A DNA stretch of 64,000 nucleotides from Clostridium polynesiense (GTDB lineage: Bacteria > Bacillota > Clostridia > Clostridiales > Clostridiaceae). Numbering within the stretch: the first letter of the stretch is position 1; every line of letters begins with the position of its first letter. Both the position numbers and the translations under genes were made by a program. The notes below the pieces were generated by a model. The model was not told the DNA's origin and made no database searches. It saw only the letters and a program-made list of their open reading frames with translations. The DNA is taken from contig NZ_CCXI01000154.1 of NCBI RefSeq assembly GCF_000820705.1, forward strand, positions 1 to 64,000, in the 5' to 3' direction. This document shows positions 17,229-25,681 of this stretch, piece by piece.

Positions 17229-17257
17229 TTGAATTTGGTATTAATTTCATGTAAAAT
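17229..17257 (+). promoter_or_regulatory. Promoter of satD operon
   Basis: TTGAAT (17229-17234), a 17-base spacer and TAAAAT (17252-17257) form a sigma-A-type promoter. Its expected start near 17264 is 20 bases before the ATG at 17284. The TGCAT array lies directly upstream. Confidence 0.6.
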
Positions 17258-17283
17258 AAAATAAAAACCCTGGAGGTATATTT

Positions 17284-17970
17284 ATGCTTTTTTTCTTTTC
17301 TTATGATCCCTATATTGCCATTATCGGAGATATAAAAAAATCTAAAAAACTTGAATATAGAAAAACTGTACAGGAAAGTTTAAAGGAAGCGCTGGATAAC
17401 ATTAATAACAAGTTTCAGCAGGACATCTCGTCAAAGTTTATTATTACCTTGGGAGATGAATTTCAGGGACTTTTGTCCTCAGGGAATAATGTTATGGATA
17501 TTATTGAGGAAATCCGGAGAGATATGTACCCTGTAGAAATAAGATTTGGTATAGGGGTAGGGGCTATAACAACCTCTATAGATTCAGAAAGGGCTATAGG
17601 AGCAGATGGACCGGCGTATTATCTTGCAAGAAAGGCTGTTGAGCTTTTGAAGGAAAATGAGCAGAAAAATAAAACCTCTGCAGCAGATATAAGGATAGAA
17701 ACAGATGGAGACAATGATGCTGCAGCTGCTATGCTTAATACCATTTTATCCCTCCTTACTGTTATAAAAAGAAGCTGGACGGACAGGCAGAGAGAAATAA
17801 TCTGGGATGTAATGAGGCATCAGGATGGGCAGGTTAAGAGTGCTGAAAGACTGAATATAGCTCAGTCATCGGTACAGAGAGGATTAACAAAAGGAAATTA
17901 TTATGCTTATAAAGAGGCTACAGATACTATAAATGAGATATTAAAAGAGATAAGGAGAAAAGATGTTTAA
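17284..17970 (+). CDS. satD: SatD family protein
   Basis: In this 228-aa protein the N-terminal half has GDIKKSK (15-21) and LGDEFQG (56-62), the hallmark blocks of SatD proteins. The C-terminal ~60 residues contain a helix-turn-helix (AERLNIAQSSVQRGL), so it may bind DNA. The spacing of the two acidic motifs is reminiscent of palm-fold nucleotidyl cyclases (inference only). GGAGG precedes the ATG. It overlaps the DUF3307 gene by 8 bases. SatD was named from a streptococcal acid-tolerance locus; its biochemistry is not known to me. Confidence 0.8.
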   Translation: MLFFFSYDPYIAIIGDIKKSKKLEYRKTVQESLKEALDNINNKFQQDISSKFIITLGDEFQGLLSSGNNVMDIIEEIRRDMYPVEIRFGIGVGAITTSIDSERAIGADGPAYYLARKAVELLKENEQKNKTSAADIRIETDGDNDAAAAMLNTILSLLTVIKRSWTDRQREIIWDVMRHQDGQVKSAERLNIAQSSVQRGLTKGNYYAYKEATDTINEILKEIRRKDV

Positions 17971-18730
17971 AGAATATTTTGTATTGCTTCTTTTAGTGCA
18001 TGTTCTTGGTGATTATTATTTTCAAACAAGCTTTATGGCCAGAAAAAAGGATAAAAGTGTAAAATGGGTGTTTATACATTTTATCTGCTTTTGGCTGACT
18101 ACGGTGATTATAATGGTGCCGCTCCTCTTTTGGAAAGTGCTTTTCATAGGAACAATCTATGCAGCAATACATGGAGTTATTGATCTTTTGAAATATTACT
18201 ATATTAAAAATCAGAAGGGATTATCAATTATAAAGGACAGGAACTTATTCCTTTTGGACCAAATGATACATATGATTTCTCTGGTTGTGATTTCATATAT
18301 ACTTACTGTGAACTATCCACCTATATATGTTGATTATTATCACATATCAATTAATCTGAAAATACAAGACTTCTTTCATATTATAGGAATACCTGTAATG
18401 ACCTTTGTTTCATGGGTCACCGCATTATTATTGATTACCAAGCCTGCTAATATTACCATTTCAAAGCTATTAGCTGCCTACAGGCCCGATAATAAAGACG
18501 AGGAAAGCAAAAAGGATAAGAATGCAGGAAGATTTATAGGTACCATGGAGAGAATACTTATTTTAATATTTATATCCATAGGACAATATTCTGCTATAGG
18601 CTTGGTGCTAACCGCCAAATCCATAGCCCGCTATGACAGGATTTCAAAGGAAAGAGATTTTGCGGAATATTATTTGCTGGGAACCCTTATAAGCACGGCC
18701 TTTGTCATTGTTGCAGGTTTTTTGATTTAG
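17963..18730 (+). CDS. DUF3307 membrane protein, satD partner
   Basis: This 255-aa protein has about six hydrophobic segments and the DUF3307 N-terminal signature (LVHVLGDYYFQTSFMA, ~11-26), followed by an AAIHGVIDLLKYYY segment. It is translationally coupled to satD, a frequent pair in Firmicutes. A membrane-bound partner of the cytosolic SatD is a reasonable inference; the molecular function is unknown. Confidence 0.8.
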   Translation: MFKEYFVLLLLVHVLGDYYFQTSFMARKKDKSVKWVFIHFICFWLTTVIIMVPLLFWKVLFIGTIYAAIHGVIDLLKYYYIKNQKGLSIIKDRNLFLLDQMIHMISLVVISYILTVNYPPIYVDYYHISINLKIQDFFHIIGIPVMTFVSWVTALLLITKPANITISKLLAAYRPDNKDEESKKDKNAGRFIGTMERILILIFISIGQYSAIGLVLTAKSIARYDRISKERDFAEYYLLGTLISTAFVIVAGFLI

Positions 18731-18771
18731 TGAGAGATTGATTGGGATAGGCTATAGTGATAAGCATTTTT

Positions 18772-18804
18772 AGGCATGAAGTTCTCTTGTAGGACTTCAT
18801 GCCT
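18772..18804 (+). terminator. First hairpin after DUF3307 gene
   Basis: AGGCATGAAGT (18772-18782) pairs with ACTTCATGCCT (18794-18804), an 11-bp perfect stem followed by TTATTA. It is likely a weak terminator, backed up by the one at 18821. Confidence 0.65.
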
Positions 18805-18820
18805 TTATTACAACCTGATA

Positions 18821-18862
18821 ATTACTGCAGAAAACAGCATCTGCAGTAATTTTTATTTTTTC
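18821..18862 (+). terminator. Second, strong terminator of satD operon
   Basis: ATTACTGCAG (18821-18830) pairs perfectly with CTGCAGTAAT (18841-18850) and is followed by TTTTATTTTTTC. The T tract is on the + strand only, so it ends the satD operon rather than the convergent MFS gene. Confidence 0.8.
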
Positions 18863-18903
18863 TGGTGATTATCTGCTTTATTCATAACCTAACTGTTATC
18901 CAT

Positions 18904-20109
18904 TTATCCTTTATAGCTTGGACTCCCTGCCTTCTTATAACTCTTGGGACCTTCTTCATTTCTATAAGGAAGGGATATGGCAAATATTATGAAAAAGCAT
19001 ATTATTGCAATTATAAAGGGCAGTTTGTAATAGAAGCTGTAGGTAATGCCTGCAACAACTCCACCTATAATCCATCCCAGAGATTTCATGGTGTTGTAAA
19101 ACCCAAGTACATTGAAGCTGTTGTCCTTGCTGGTGGTGAGCATAGCCTGGATTAATGGCACATGTAGGGCGTTGAAGGCAACGAATATAAAGTTAAATAG
19201 CATAAACAAAACTACATTATCGAATAAAATCGCAAGAATAAGATTTACTGCGCATCCTAAGAATATGTATATAAGGCTTTTTCTGATTATCCCCTTCTTT
19301 TCTATATAAATACATATAGTTGAGTTTACAGCCATGGTTATTGCTCCTATTATAGACTTTATTAAGCCATTGGAGGAGGGCTTAAAGTCAAATATATCTT
19401 TAATATAATAATTAAAGGTTTGATCATAAGCAGTGGCTGCAATGGTAGAAATTAAAGCAAGGGTTAAGGTAAATACTAAGGATTTACTTATAGATATATT
19501 TTTAGAGAGAAAAAAAGCGGGATTGCTTTGGTTAATCATTTCTCTGCAGCGGATTTTAGGACAGGTATCTCTTTTTATGCCTATTATATTAAATGCTACC
19601 CCTGCTGCAATCAATGTTATTATTTGAAGATAAAAAGAATATTTAATATCAGAGTTCCCTGCAAAGCCTCCTATAAGATAGCCAAAGGCTGCTGTAATTG
19701 CAGTTATACTGGCAAAAAGTGTAATATTCTGAGCTCTGCTTTCCTTTGGTGATATCCTAACTATATAGTTTAATGAAGATACGTTAATTCCTGCGATGAA
19801 GCAGCCTCCTATTGATCTTGCGATTATAATATCTAATTCACTGACAGATTTTAAAAACATAAACTGAGAAAAGGAGTATAATATGCAGCATATCATAAAA
19901 ATAAAGCCTTCATTCCTTTTGTTTGACATATATCCCCAGAATTGGCTGAAAAGAAAACTGGTTAAAGCCATGGAAGCAAAGGCTATACCAAACATATAGC
20001 TATTTAAATTCAGTGACTTTATTAAAGTAGGAGTTACAGGATGGGCAAAATTAAATGCTAATCCTTGAATTGCTAAGATAATAAAAAAGTTACGTTCTTT
20101 TCTTGACAT
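18904..20109 (-). CDS. MFS transporter
   Basis: This 401-aa protein has about 12 hydrophobic helices and an MFS-like loop between helices 2 and 3 (GYMSNKRNEG). The start at 20109 (MSRKERNFF) is preferred to the GTG at 20121 because GTGAGG lies 6 bases upstream. It is transcribed away from the GntR regulator, with operator-like sequences in between. It therefore probably exports or imports a compound linked to the GntR ligand, possibly the substrate of the PTS operon. Substrate is not predictable from the sequence. Confidence 0.8.
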   Translation of the reverse strand: MSRKERNFFIILAIQGLAFNFAHPVTPTLIKSLNLNSYMFGIAFASMALTSFLFSQFWGYMSNKRNEGFIFMICCILYSFSQFMFLKSVSELDIIIARSIGGCFIAGINVSSLNYIVRISPKESRAQNITLFASITAITAAFGYLIGGFAGNSDIKYSFYLQIITLIAAGVAFNIIGIKRDTCPKIRCREMINQSNPAFFLSKNISISKSLVFTLTLALISTIAATAYDQTFNYYIKDIFDFKPSSNGLIKSIIGAITMAVNSTICIYIEKKGIIRKSLIYIFLGCAVNLILAILFDNVVLFMLFNFIFVAFNALHVPLIQAMLTTSKDNSFNVLGFYNTMKSLGWIIGGVVAGITYSFYYKLPFIIAIICFFIIFAISLPYRNEEGPKSYKKAGSPSYKG

Positions 20110-20125
20110 AATAAACCTCACATCC

Positions 20126-20211
20126 TGTTATAACAACCATTTAAATGAAATCGTTGTATCATAAACTTGTTATATTAAGAAAAATGTATTGACAAACTTA
20201 TTATAACAAGT
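20126..20211. promoter_or_regulatory. Operator copies between MFS and GntR genes
   Basis: Three related sites occur: TGTTATAACA (20126-20135, perfect palindrome), the half-site ACTTGTTATA (20165-20174) and ACTTATTATAACAAGT (20196-20211, 14 of 16 bases palindromic). The deduced consensus is ACTTGTTATAACAAGT. The third copy lies inside the GntR promoter spacer, a position that would block RNA polymerase. Autoregulation by the adjacent GntR protein is the simplest reading. Confidence 0.65.
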
Positions 20212-20217
20212 TATGAT
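20189..20217 (+). promoter_or_regulatory. Promoter of GntR-PTS operon
   Basis: TTGACA (20189-20194), a 17-base spacer and TATGAT (20212-20217) form a near-consensus sigma-A promoter. The operator fills the spacer. Because transcription would begin near 20224, the in-frame ATG at 20213 cannot be the GntR start. Confidence 0.85.
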
Positions 20218-20239
20218 AAAAATGCAAGGGGTGTTAAAA

Positions 20240-21004
20240 ATGAATGATTTTAAAGTTAACAAAGATAGTTCAGTGCCGATGCATCATCAATTATACAAGT
20301 ATATAAAAGAATGCATTGAGAAAAATATCTTTAAAGAAGGAGAAGCGCTTCCTTCTGAAAACGAAATGATAAAGCTTTATGAAATTTCACGGGTTACAGT
20401 TCGAAGAGCTATAGCAGATTTAGAGCATGACGGATATGTAATGAAAAGAAAAGGTTCAGGCACCATAGTTCAGCATATAAAAAAACAGAGGGAATTATCT
20501 ACCTTTGCAAGCTTCAGCGGTGATGCAAAAGTTAAAGGTGACAGCCCCGGATCTATTATATTAAAGCTGGAGATAATGGAACCTACTGTTAAGGTAGCTG
20601 CCAAGCTTCAGATACCTAGTACCTCAAAGGTTTATTTTTTAAAACGTTTAAGATTGCTTAACGGAAGACTCATCGGAGTTAACGAAACATATATTAGAAG
20701 CGATTTGGGTTTTCAAATACAGAATGATGATTTTGATGCAACAACAAGCTTATATGAGTACCTGGAGAACCACGGCATAGAGCTTGGCAGTGCAGATGAA
20801 TCCATAGAAGCAAAAATGATATCGCCGGAAGTAAAAAAAGAGTTATTCTTAGATGAAAATCAACCGGTGGTCTATAAAGAACGTGTTACCTATGATTGTG
20901 ACCTGAGGCCCATTGAATTTAGTGAAAACACTTACGTAGCTGACAGCTTTAAATATAATGTTCATATTGTAAATGTAAGAGGTGATAAAAATGAAAAGAT
21001 ATGA
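20240..21004 (+). CDS. GntR/HutC-type regulator with UTRA domain
   Basis: This 254-aa protein has an N-terminal winged helix (LPSENEMIKLYEISRVTVRRA) and a UTRA effector domain from ~95 onward (YFLKRLRLLNG, then VVYKERVTY near the end). These regulators usually sense a phosphorylated sugar or amino sugar made by the linked pathway. ATG 20240 is fixed by the promoter position and by AAGGGGTG at 20227-20233. It overlaps the first amidohydrolase gene by 14 bases and probably controls the whole operon to 26877 plus the divergent MFS gene. Confidence 0.9.
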   Translation: MNDFKVNKDSSVPMHHQLYKYIKECIEKNIFKEGEALPSENEMIKLYEISRVTVRRAIADLEHDGYVMKRKGSGTIVQHIKKQRELSTFASFSGDAKVKGDSPGSIILKLEIMEPTVKVAAKLQIPSTSKVYFLKRLRLLNGRLIGVNETYIRSDLGFQIQNDDFDATTSLYEYLENHGIELGSADESIEAKMISPEVKKELFLDENQPVVYKERVTYDCDLRPIEFSENTYVADSFKYNVHIVNVRGDKNEKI

Positions 21005-21725
21005 TTTTCACTCCCATTTAGGAAAGACCAGATCCGGTGATGGAAACAGCGCACATCAGATGGTGAAAGAGTTAAAGGCCTTTGGGATTGAGAAGGTAGG
21101 AATAGTAAGCTTATCCGCTGACAGCATGATAGCAAACAATGATATCATCTATGCTGCTATGAAGGAGTATCCGGATTTTGTTGAAGGCTATGCGGATATC
21201 GATCCAAAGGATCCTCATGCAATGGACGAAATTCATCGTACTTTAGGAGAAATGAAGATGAATGGAGTTAAATTCATGAGCTGGAAGCATGGATATAATG
21301 TTGAAAACTGCCCACAGCTGGATCAGGTTATAGACGAGATATCCAAATACGGGGTTCACATACAGATCCATGGAGGAGCAAGTCCCTTGTGTACTCCAAT
21401 TGTATGGTTAAAATATGCTAAAAGATATCCTGATACAAATTTTGTTTTCACACATATATGTGGAAGAGAATTTGGTTCAACATGCATAGAAGCTGTTAAA
21501 AACATAGAAAACTTCTATGTGGAAACAAGCGCTAATATGGAATACGATATCTTACTAAAAGCAAAAGAGGTGCTGGGAAGCAAGAAAATACTTTTTGGAA
21601 CAGACTGGCCCTATAAACCTACAAATATCGAAATAGAAAAATTATATCATTTAGGCTTTACTGAAGCAGAACTAGAGGATGTATTTTATAAAAACGCAGA
21701 AAAGTTGTGGCAAAGACGCTTATAA
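20991..21725 (+). CDS. Amidohydrolase family 2 (COG2159) metal-dependent hydrolase
   Basis: The 244-aa TIM barrel keeps the motifs of an active member: DFHSH near the N-terminus (HxH metal ligands), IQIHGG with His127, FTHICG, and GTDWPY with Asp205. The family includes lactonases, decarboxylases and deaminases. ATG 20991 has AGAGGTG about 6 bases upstream. The gene overlaps gntR, so it is the first enzyme of the operon. A role in ring opening or hydrolysis of the imported sugar derivative is inferred. Compare the second copy at 23945, which has lost two of these residues. Confidence 0.82.
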   Translation: MKRYDFHSHLGKTRSGDGNSAHQMVKELKAFGIEKVGIVSLSADSMIANNDIIYAAMKEYPDFVEGYADIDPKDPHAMDEIHRTLGEMKMNGVKFMSWKHGYNVENCPQLDQVIDEISKYGVHIQIHGGASPLCTPIVWLKYAKRYPDTNFVFTHICGREFGSTCIEAVKNIENFYVETSANMEYDILLKAKEVLGSKKILFGTDWPYKPTNIEIEKLYHLGFTEAELEDVFYKNAEKLWQRRL

Positions 21726-21770
21726 AGAATCCTCAGATCTTCTTAAAGAAGGCATGAGGATTCTTTAATA
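21724..21770 (+). terminator. Intra-operon hairpin before PTS genes
   Basis: AAAGAATCCTCA (21724-21735) pairs perfectly with TGAGGATTCTTT (21755-21766), a 12-bp stem starting inside the stop codon region. The T tract is short. It may reduce read-through from gntR and the hydrolase or protect an RNA end, with the PTS genes following 40 bases later. Confidence 0.65.
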
Positions 21771-21805
21771 TAGAATAAATGTAATTTTAAAAGGAGGACG
21801 AGAAT

Positions 21806-22294
21806 TTGAAAGTAACACACGTAAGAATTGATGACAGACTGATTCACGGACAGATAGTAACAGCTTGGATTGCAGCATCCAAGGCTAAAAACATCATAGT
21901 TGCTGATGATCGTGCAGCAAAAGACTCTATGCAGCAGATGGTATTGAAGCTTACAGTGCCTGCAGGAATTAATTTAATCATTAAATCTATTGAGGACACA
22001 GTTAAATTCCTGGAAACAGATGCAACTGAGGAAAATGCTCTGCTCATAGTAAGAAATGCAGCGTCAGCGCTAGCCTTATTTAATGGGGGATTTAAGGTTT
22101 CATCTTTAAATGTCGGCAACATAAGCAACAGTCAATCAACTACAGGAAGAAAACGTTTATTGCCATTCATTTATGTTGAAGATGCAGATGTTCAGAATTT
22201 AAGAGCTATTGCAGCCATGGGAATTTCTCTGGATGTAAGAGCTGTACCTAATGATAAGAGCATTGATGGGCTTGAATTAATTAAAAACTTATAA
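21806..22294 (+). CDS. PTS mannose-family IIB component
   Basis: This 162-aa protein has the family signature RIDDRLIHGQ at the N-terminus, with His14 as the phosphorylated residue. It takes phosphate from IIA and passes it to the sugar at the membrane IIC/IID complex. It starts with TTG at 21806 behind AAAGGAGGA. Genes for IIC, IID and IIA follow in the same operon. Substrate specificity cannot be read from the sequence; relatives transport mannose, sorbose, N-acetylgalactosamine or fructosamines. Confidence 0.93.
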   Translation: MKVTHVRIDDRLIHGQIVTAWIAASKAKNIIVADDRAAKDSMQQMVLKLTVPAGINLIIKSIEDTVKFLETDATEENALLIVRNAASALALFNGGFKVSSLNVGNISNSQSTTGRKRLLPFIYVEDADVQNLRAIAAMGISLDVRAVPNDKSIDGLELIKNL

Positions 22295-22314
22295 GAAGAG
22301 GGGAAAAGATCAGA

Positions 22315-23067
22315 ATGGAAGGATTATTATTTAAAGCAATATTAGTAGCAATATTTACATGGATCACTTTCTTTGACAAATATTGTACTCAGTTCTTTAC
22401 CTATCGTCCTATTGTAGTAGGACCTATTGTGGGATTATTAATGGGAAATCTTCAGATCGGCCTGGAGGTAGGATGTATCATAGAGCTTATGTTCTTAGGA
22501 CAGGTGTTTGTAGGTACAGCACTTCCACCGGAGGAAACCTTCTCAACTATTTTAGCATCAGCCTTCGCATGTATTTCTGGTTCAACGGAAATAGCACTGG
22601 CAACTGCACTGCCATTAGCAATTTTAGGCCAGATGGGTATGTATTTCCGTAATATGGTATTATGCGTTTGGACACAAAATAGATTAGAAAGAGCAGCAGC
22701 AAAAGGAGACCGTAAAGGAATCTGGATGAACTGCCTGATACTGCCAAACCTATTCAATTTAGTATTATTTGCAGTACCTGTATTCCTTGGACTTTACTTT
22801 GGAGCTGACGTGGTACAAGCTATTATAAATTCTATTCCTAAAGTTATTATTGATGGTTTAGCTGTAGGTGGTAAGATGATAGGAGCTGTAGGTCTTGCAA
22901 TCCTTATTAAGTCAATCAATGTTAAGAACATATGGCAGTATTTCCTTGTAGGCTTCTTCTTCTCAAGCTTCTTAAACATAAACCCTATCGGTATAACATT
23001 AATCGCAGTAATTTGTGTAGCTATGGCATTTTACAATGAAACCAGATCAGAAGCAGCCAGCGTATAA
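22315..23067 (+). CDS. PTS mannose-family IIC component
   Basis: This is a 250-aa membrane protein with eight to nine hydrophobic segments. The GPIVGLLMGNLQIGLEVGC block and the later VFVGTALPPEE stretch are typical of the mannose/sorbose IIC family. IIC forms the substrate-binding transport core with IID. It lies 20 bases after the IIB gene. Confidence 0.92.
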   Translation: MEGLLFKAILVAIFTWITFFDKYCTQFFTYRPIVVGPIVGLLMGNLQIGLEVGCIIELMFLGQVFVGTALPPEETFSTILASAFACISGSTEIALATALPLAILGQMGMYFRNMVLCVWTQNRLERAAAKGDRKGIWMNCLILPNLFNLVLFAVPVFLGLYFGADVVQAIINSIPKVIIDGLAVGGKMIGAVGLAILIKSINVKNIWQYFLVGFFFSSFLNINPIGITLIAVICVAMAFYNETRSEAASV

Positions 23068-23081
23068 GGAGGAGAGCTAAA

Positions 23082-23915
23082 ATGAGTGAAAAAAATGATT
23101 TAAGAAGGCTGAGCAAAAAAGATCTTCTAAAAATGTACATTTATTCTCAAGCGTTTGTAAGCGGATTTAACTATTCAAAACAGGAGGCTCCCGGTTTTAC
23201 CTTTTCAATGATTCCTGTTGTTGAAAAAGTATACGATAATGAGCCGGAAAAAATAGAAGCATATAAAAGACACACAGAATTATTTTTAACCGAGGCGAGA
23301 TTGTCTCACTTTGTACTTGGTATAACAGCAGCCATGGAGGAAAGAAATGCTGTAGATAAGGACATAGATCCTATTTCCATAAATGCTATTAAGGCTGCAT
23401 TAATGGGACCTTTAGCAGGTATTGGAGACTCACTGTATCACGGAACTTTAAGACCTATAATGGCAGGTTTGGCTGTATCTTTAGTAATTGGAAGTAACTA
23501 TACAAGCATGGTTGGACCAGTATTATTCTTATTAGTAATGGCAGTAGTTGGTCAGCTTTTGAGATACTTCGGTATTATGAAGGGTTATCAAAAAGGGGTT
23601 GAATTAGTAGAAAAAATCCAATCCGGCGGATTACTTCAGAAGATGACAAGACTTGCCAGCATCGCTGCATATGTAGTTATCGGTGGATTCGTTTATAAGT
23701 TCGTTACTATCAAAATACCTTTTGCATACACCGCAGGTGAGACTACCGTTGCTATACAAAGCGTATTGGATGGAATGATACCGGGCTTACTACCATTACT
23801 GTATACATTGTTAATGCTATATTTAATGGATAAAAAGAAAATGTCTCCAGTGGTATTAATGCTTGTTACAATGCTGGTTGGAGTTGTAGGATTCGCAGTA
23901 GGATTCTTAGGATAA
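23082..23915 (+). CDS. PTS mannose-family IID component
   Basis: This 277-aa protein has the long amphipathic N-terminus of IID, including the conserved LMGPLAGIGDSLYHGTLRP (~107-125), then membrane segments and a short hydrophobic C-terminal end. IID pairs with IIC in the membrane. Its ATG follows GGAGGAG 14 bases after the IIC stop. Confidence 0.92.
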   Translation: MSEKNDLRRLSKKDLLKMYIYSQAFVSGFNYSKQEAPGFTFSMIPVVEKVYDNEPEKIEAYKRHTELFLTEARLSHFVLGITAAMEERNAVDKDIDPISINAIKAALMGPLAGIGDSLYHGTLRPIMAGLAVSLVIGSNYTSMVGPVLFLLVMAVVGQLLRYFGIMKGYQKGVELVEKIQSGGLLQKMTRLASIAAYVVIGGFVYKFVTIKIPFAYTAGETTVAIQSVLDGMIPGLLPLLYTLLMLYLMDKKKMSPVVLMLVTMLVGVVGFAVGFLG

Positions 23916-23944
23916 TAAATAATAAGAAAGTTGGTTAGGTACAT

Positions 23945-24670
23945 ATGGTTATTGATTATCACTGTCATTTGCCTTGGGACAGAGAAAAAGATGAATATTT
24001 AGTAGAACAGCTTATAGCTGACATGGATAAAAATAATATAGATATCAGAATGATCTCAGCAATAGACGGCTACTCAATCAAAGAACAAAATGATGCGATG
24101 ATTTCTGCAGTAAAAAAATATCCTGACAAACTAATAGGCTGTGCAGTAATAAATCCTAAAGAAAGGGATTGTATTGAAGAACTGCATAGAGTAATAGAAT
24201 CAGGCTGTATAAAAGCGATAGAGCTGGACTCACTTGTACATAACTACTATCCTGAAACAGAACCGTTAATAGACAATATATTAGATATTGCAGAAAAACA
24301 CAATCTTTTGGTTAATGTGTTCACCGGCTGGGGTCCCAGGACAATGCCTGCTCAATGGGCCTTCTATGCAGAAAGGCATCCTGGTATTAAGATGGTACTT
24401 TTGCATATGGGAACCACCGATTTTGGATATGGCTGCGTAGAGCTTGTACCTCAACATGATAATTTGTATGTTGAAACCAGCTGTATGTATGAGTTTCCTA
24501 TCCTTAGAAAGGCATTTGCCAATATAGATCACTCTAAATTTATATTCGGTACACACTATCCTCATAAGATTACCAAATGCTCTTTAGAGACATTTGATTT
24601 ATTGAATCTATCACAAGAGTTTAGACAGCAGTTATTTAGTGATAACGCAAAGGAAATTCTAGGTATTTAA
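23945..24670 (+). CDS. Divergent amidohydrolase family 2 protein lacking two key residues
   Basis: The 241-aa barrel has the same fold pattern as the 20991 product (DYHCH at the start, LLHMG in the middle). The IQIHGG histidine is replaced (NVFTGWG) and the GTDWP aspartate is His204 (GTHYPH). It may bind one metal only, have different chemistry, or act as a non-catalytic partner of the first hydrolase. It lies between IID and the eIF2B-like gene. The family call is good; activity is uncertain. Confidence 0.75.
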   Translation: MVIDYHCHLPWDREKDEYLVEQLIADMDKNNIDIRMISAIDGYSIKEQNDAMISAVKKYPDKLIGCAVINPKERDCIEELHRVIESGCIKAIELDSLVHNYYPETEPLIDNILDIAEKHNLLVNVFTGWGPRTMPAQWAFYAERHPGIKMVLLHMGTTDFGYGCVELVPQHDNLYVETSCMYEFPILRKAFANIDHSKFIFGTHYPHKITKCSLETFDLLNLSQEFRQQLFSDNAKEILGI

Positions 24671-24715
24671 TATTTGGGGAGTCTTAAGGGCTCCCCCTAA
24701 AATTATGGAGGAATT

Positions 24716-25681
24716 ATGGAAAAAGAAGTAGTAAGATCCCTGCTTCCTGAAAGTGTCCAAAGTAAATTTGATGATATTACTTTGAGCAGAGTATTGGGAG
24801 CAAACAAGCAAATAAAACTAATGGGAGAAATGATTATAGCAATTGCAGATGATCCTTCAAATACAAAGGATGAAATTGTAAGAAAAACAAAGGCTGTAGC
24901 GGAATTCTTTAAATCAACAAGAGGGCAGAACAGCAGAGCAATCTATAATGCATTGAATATCTATATTTTAAACATAGATACTTTATTAAAGCTTGAGGAG
25001 GAGGAAGCAAGAAAAACCCTTAAGCAGACAATCCTTTCTTATGAAAAGGAATCAGAAAAAAATACAAATAAACTCATCCAATATACTGTGAGCATGTGTG
25101 AAAACATGGATACCATCATGATTTTCGATTATTCAAGCACAGTAAATCAGCTTTTAAAGGATTTAAAGCATCAGCTGACTGTATACATACCTGAAAGCAG
25201 AGCTTTAAACGGTGGTAAGCCCTTTGTAAAGGATGCTTTAAAAGCAGGACATAAGGTTAGATTCATTCCTGATACCACACTGATGCATTATTTAAAAGAG
25301 TGCCAGGCTGCATTTATGGGAGCTGAAACCATTTATCCAGATGGAACGGTGTTTAATACCATAGGATCTGATTTGGTTGCCGTTGCCTGCAAGTATTTAA
25401 ATATTCCTTTTTATGCATTAACCCCGCTGATTAAGGTGGATGTAAGACCTGTATATGGCTATAAGAGGCTATCTCCAATGCCTTATGATTATTCAGCACG
25501 TTTGGCAGCAGATTGGGATGAAGAGACAAAATCAAAGATTGATTTCAGCGGTATTAAATTAGTATCAATAACTCCGGATTTAATTACTGCAATTATCTGT
25601 GAGGAAGGAATTATACCTGCAGAATCAATGTTTGAAACAGCAATAAAATATAATAGAAAGTTGGAAGATCAAAATGGCTGA
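24716..25681 (+). CDS. eIF2B-alpha-like / sugar-phosphate isomerase family protein
   Basis: This 321-aa protein belongs to the eIF2B alpha/beta/delta-related family (PF01008), which includes methylthioribose-1-phosphate and ribose-1,5-bisphosphate isomerases. It has an N-terminal helical half, then VYIPESRALNGG, FIPDTTL and MGAETIYPDGTVFNTIGS. In the isomerases the GAD aspartate is catalytic; here it is GAE, as in eIF2B subunits. Either it isomerises with altered residues or it senses a sugar phosphate. It shares an ATG/TGA overlap of 8 bases with the BtpA gene, so the two are made together. Confidence 0.75.
   Translation: MEKEVVRSLLPESVQSKFDDITLSRVLGANKQIKLMGEMIIAIADDPSNTKDEIVRKTKAVAEFFKSTRGQNSRAIYNALNIYILNIDTLLKLEEEEARKTLKQTILSYEKESEKNTNKLIQYTVSMCENMDTIMIFDYSSTVNQLLKDLKHQLTVYIPESRALNGGKPFVKDALKAGHKVRFIPDTTLMHYLKECQAAFMGAETIYPDGTVFNTIGSDLVAVACKYLNIPFYALTPLIKVDVRPVYGYKRLSPMPYDYSARLAADWDEETKSKIDFSGIKLVSITPDLITAIICEEGIIPAESMFETAIKYNRKLEDQNG

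Noticed and set aside
18865-19155. Open frame on + strand across the MFS gene
   Set aside because: It lies antisense to the MFS protein and has no ribosome site or recognisable protein.
20213-20239. In-frame ATG upstream of the GntR start
   Set aside because: It overlaps the -10 box, so it cannot be translated from this promoter.
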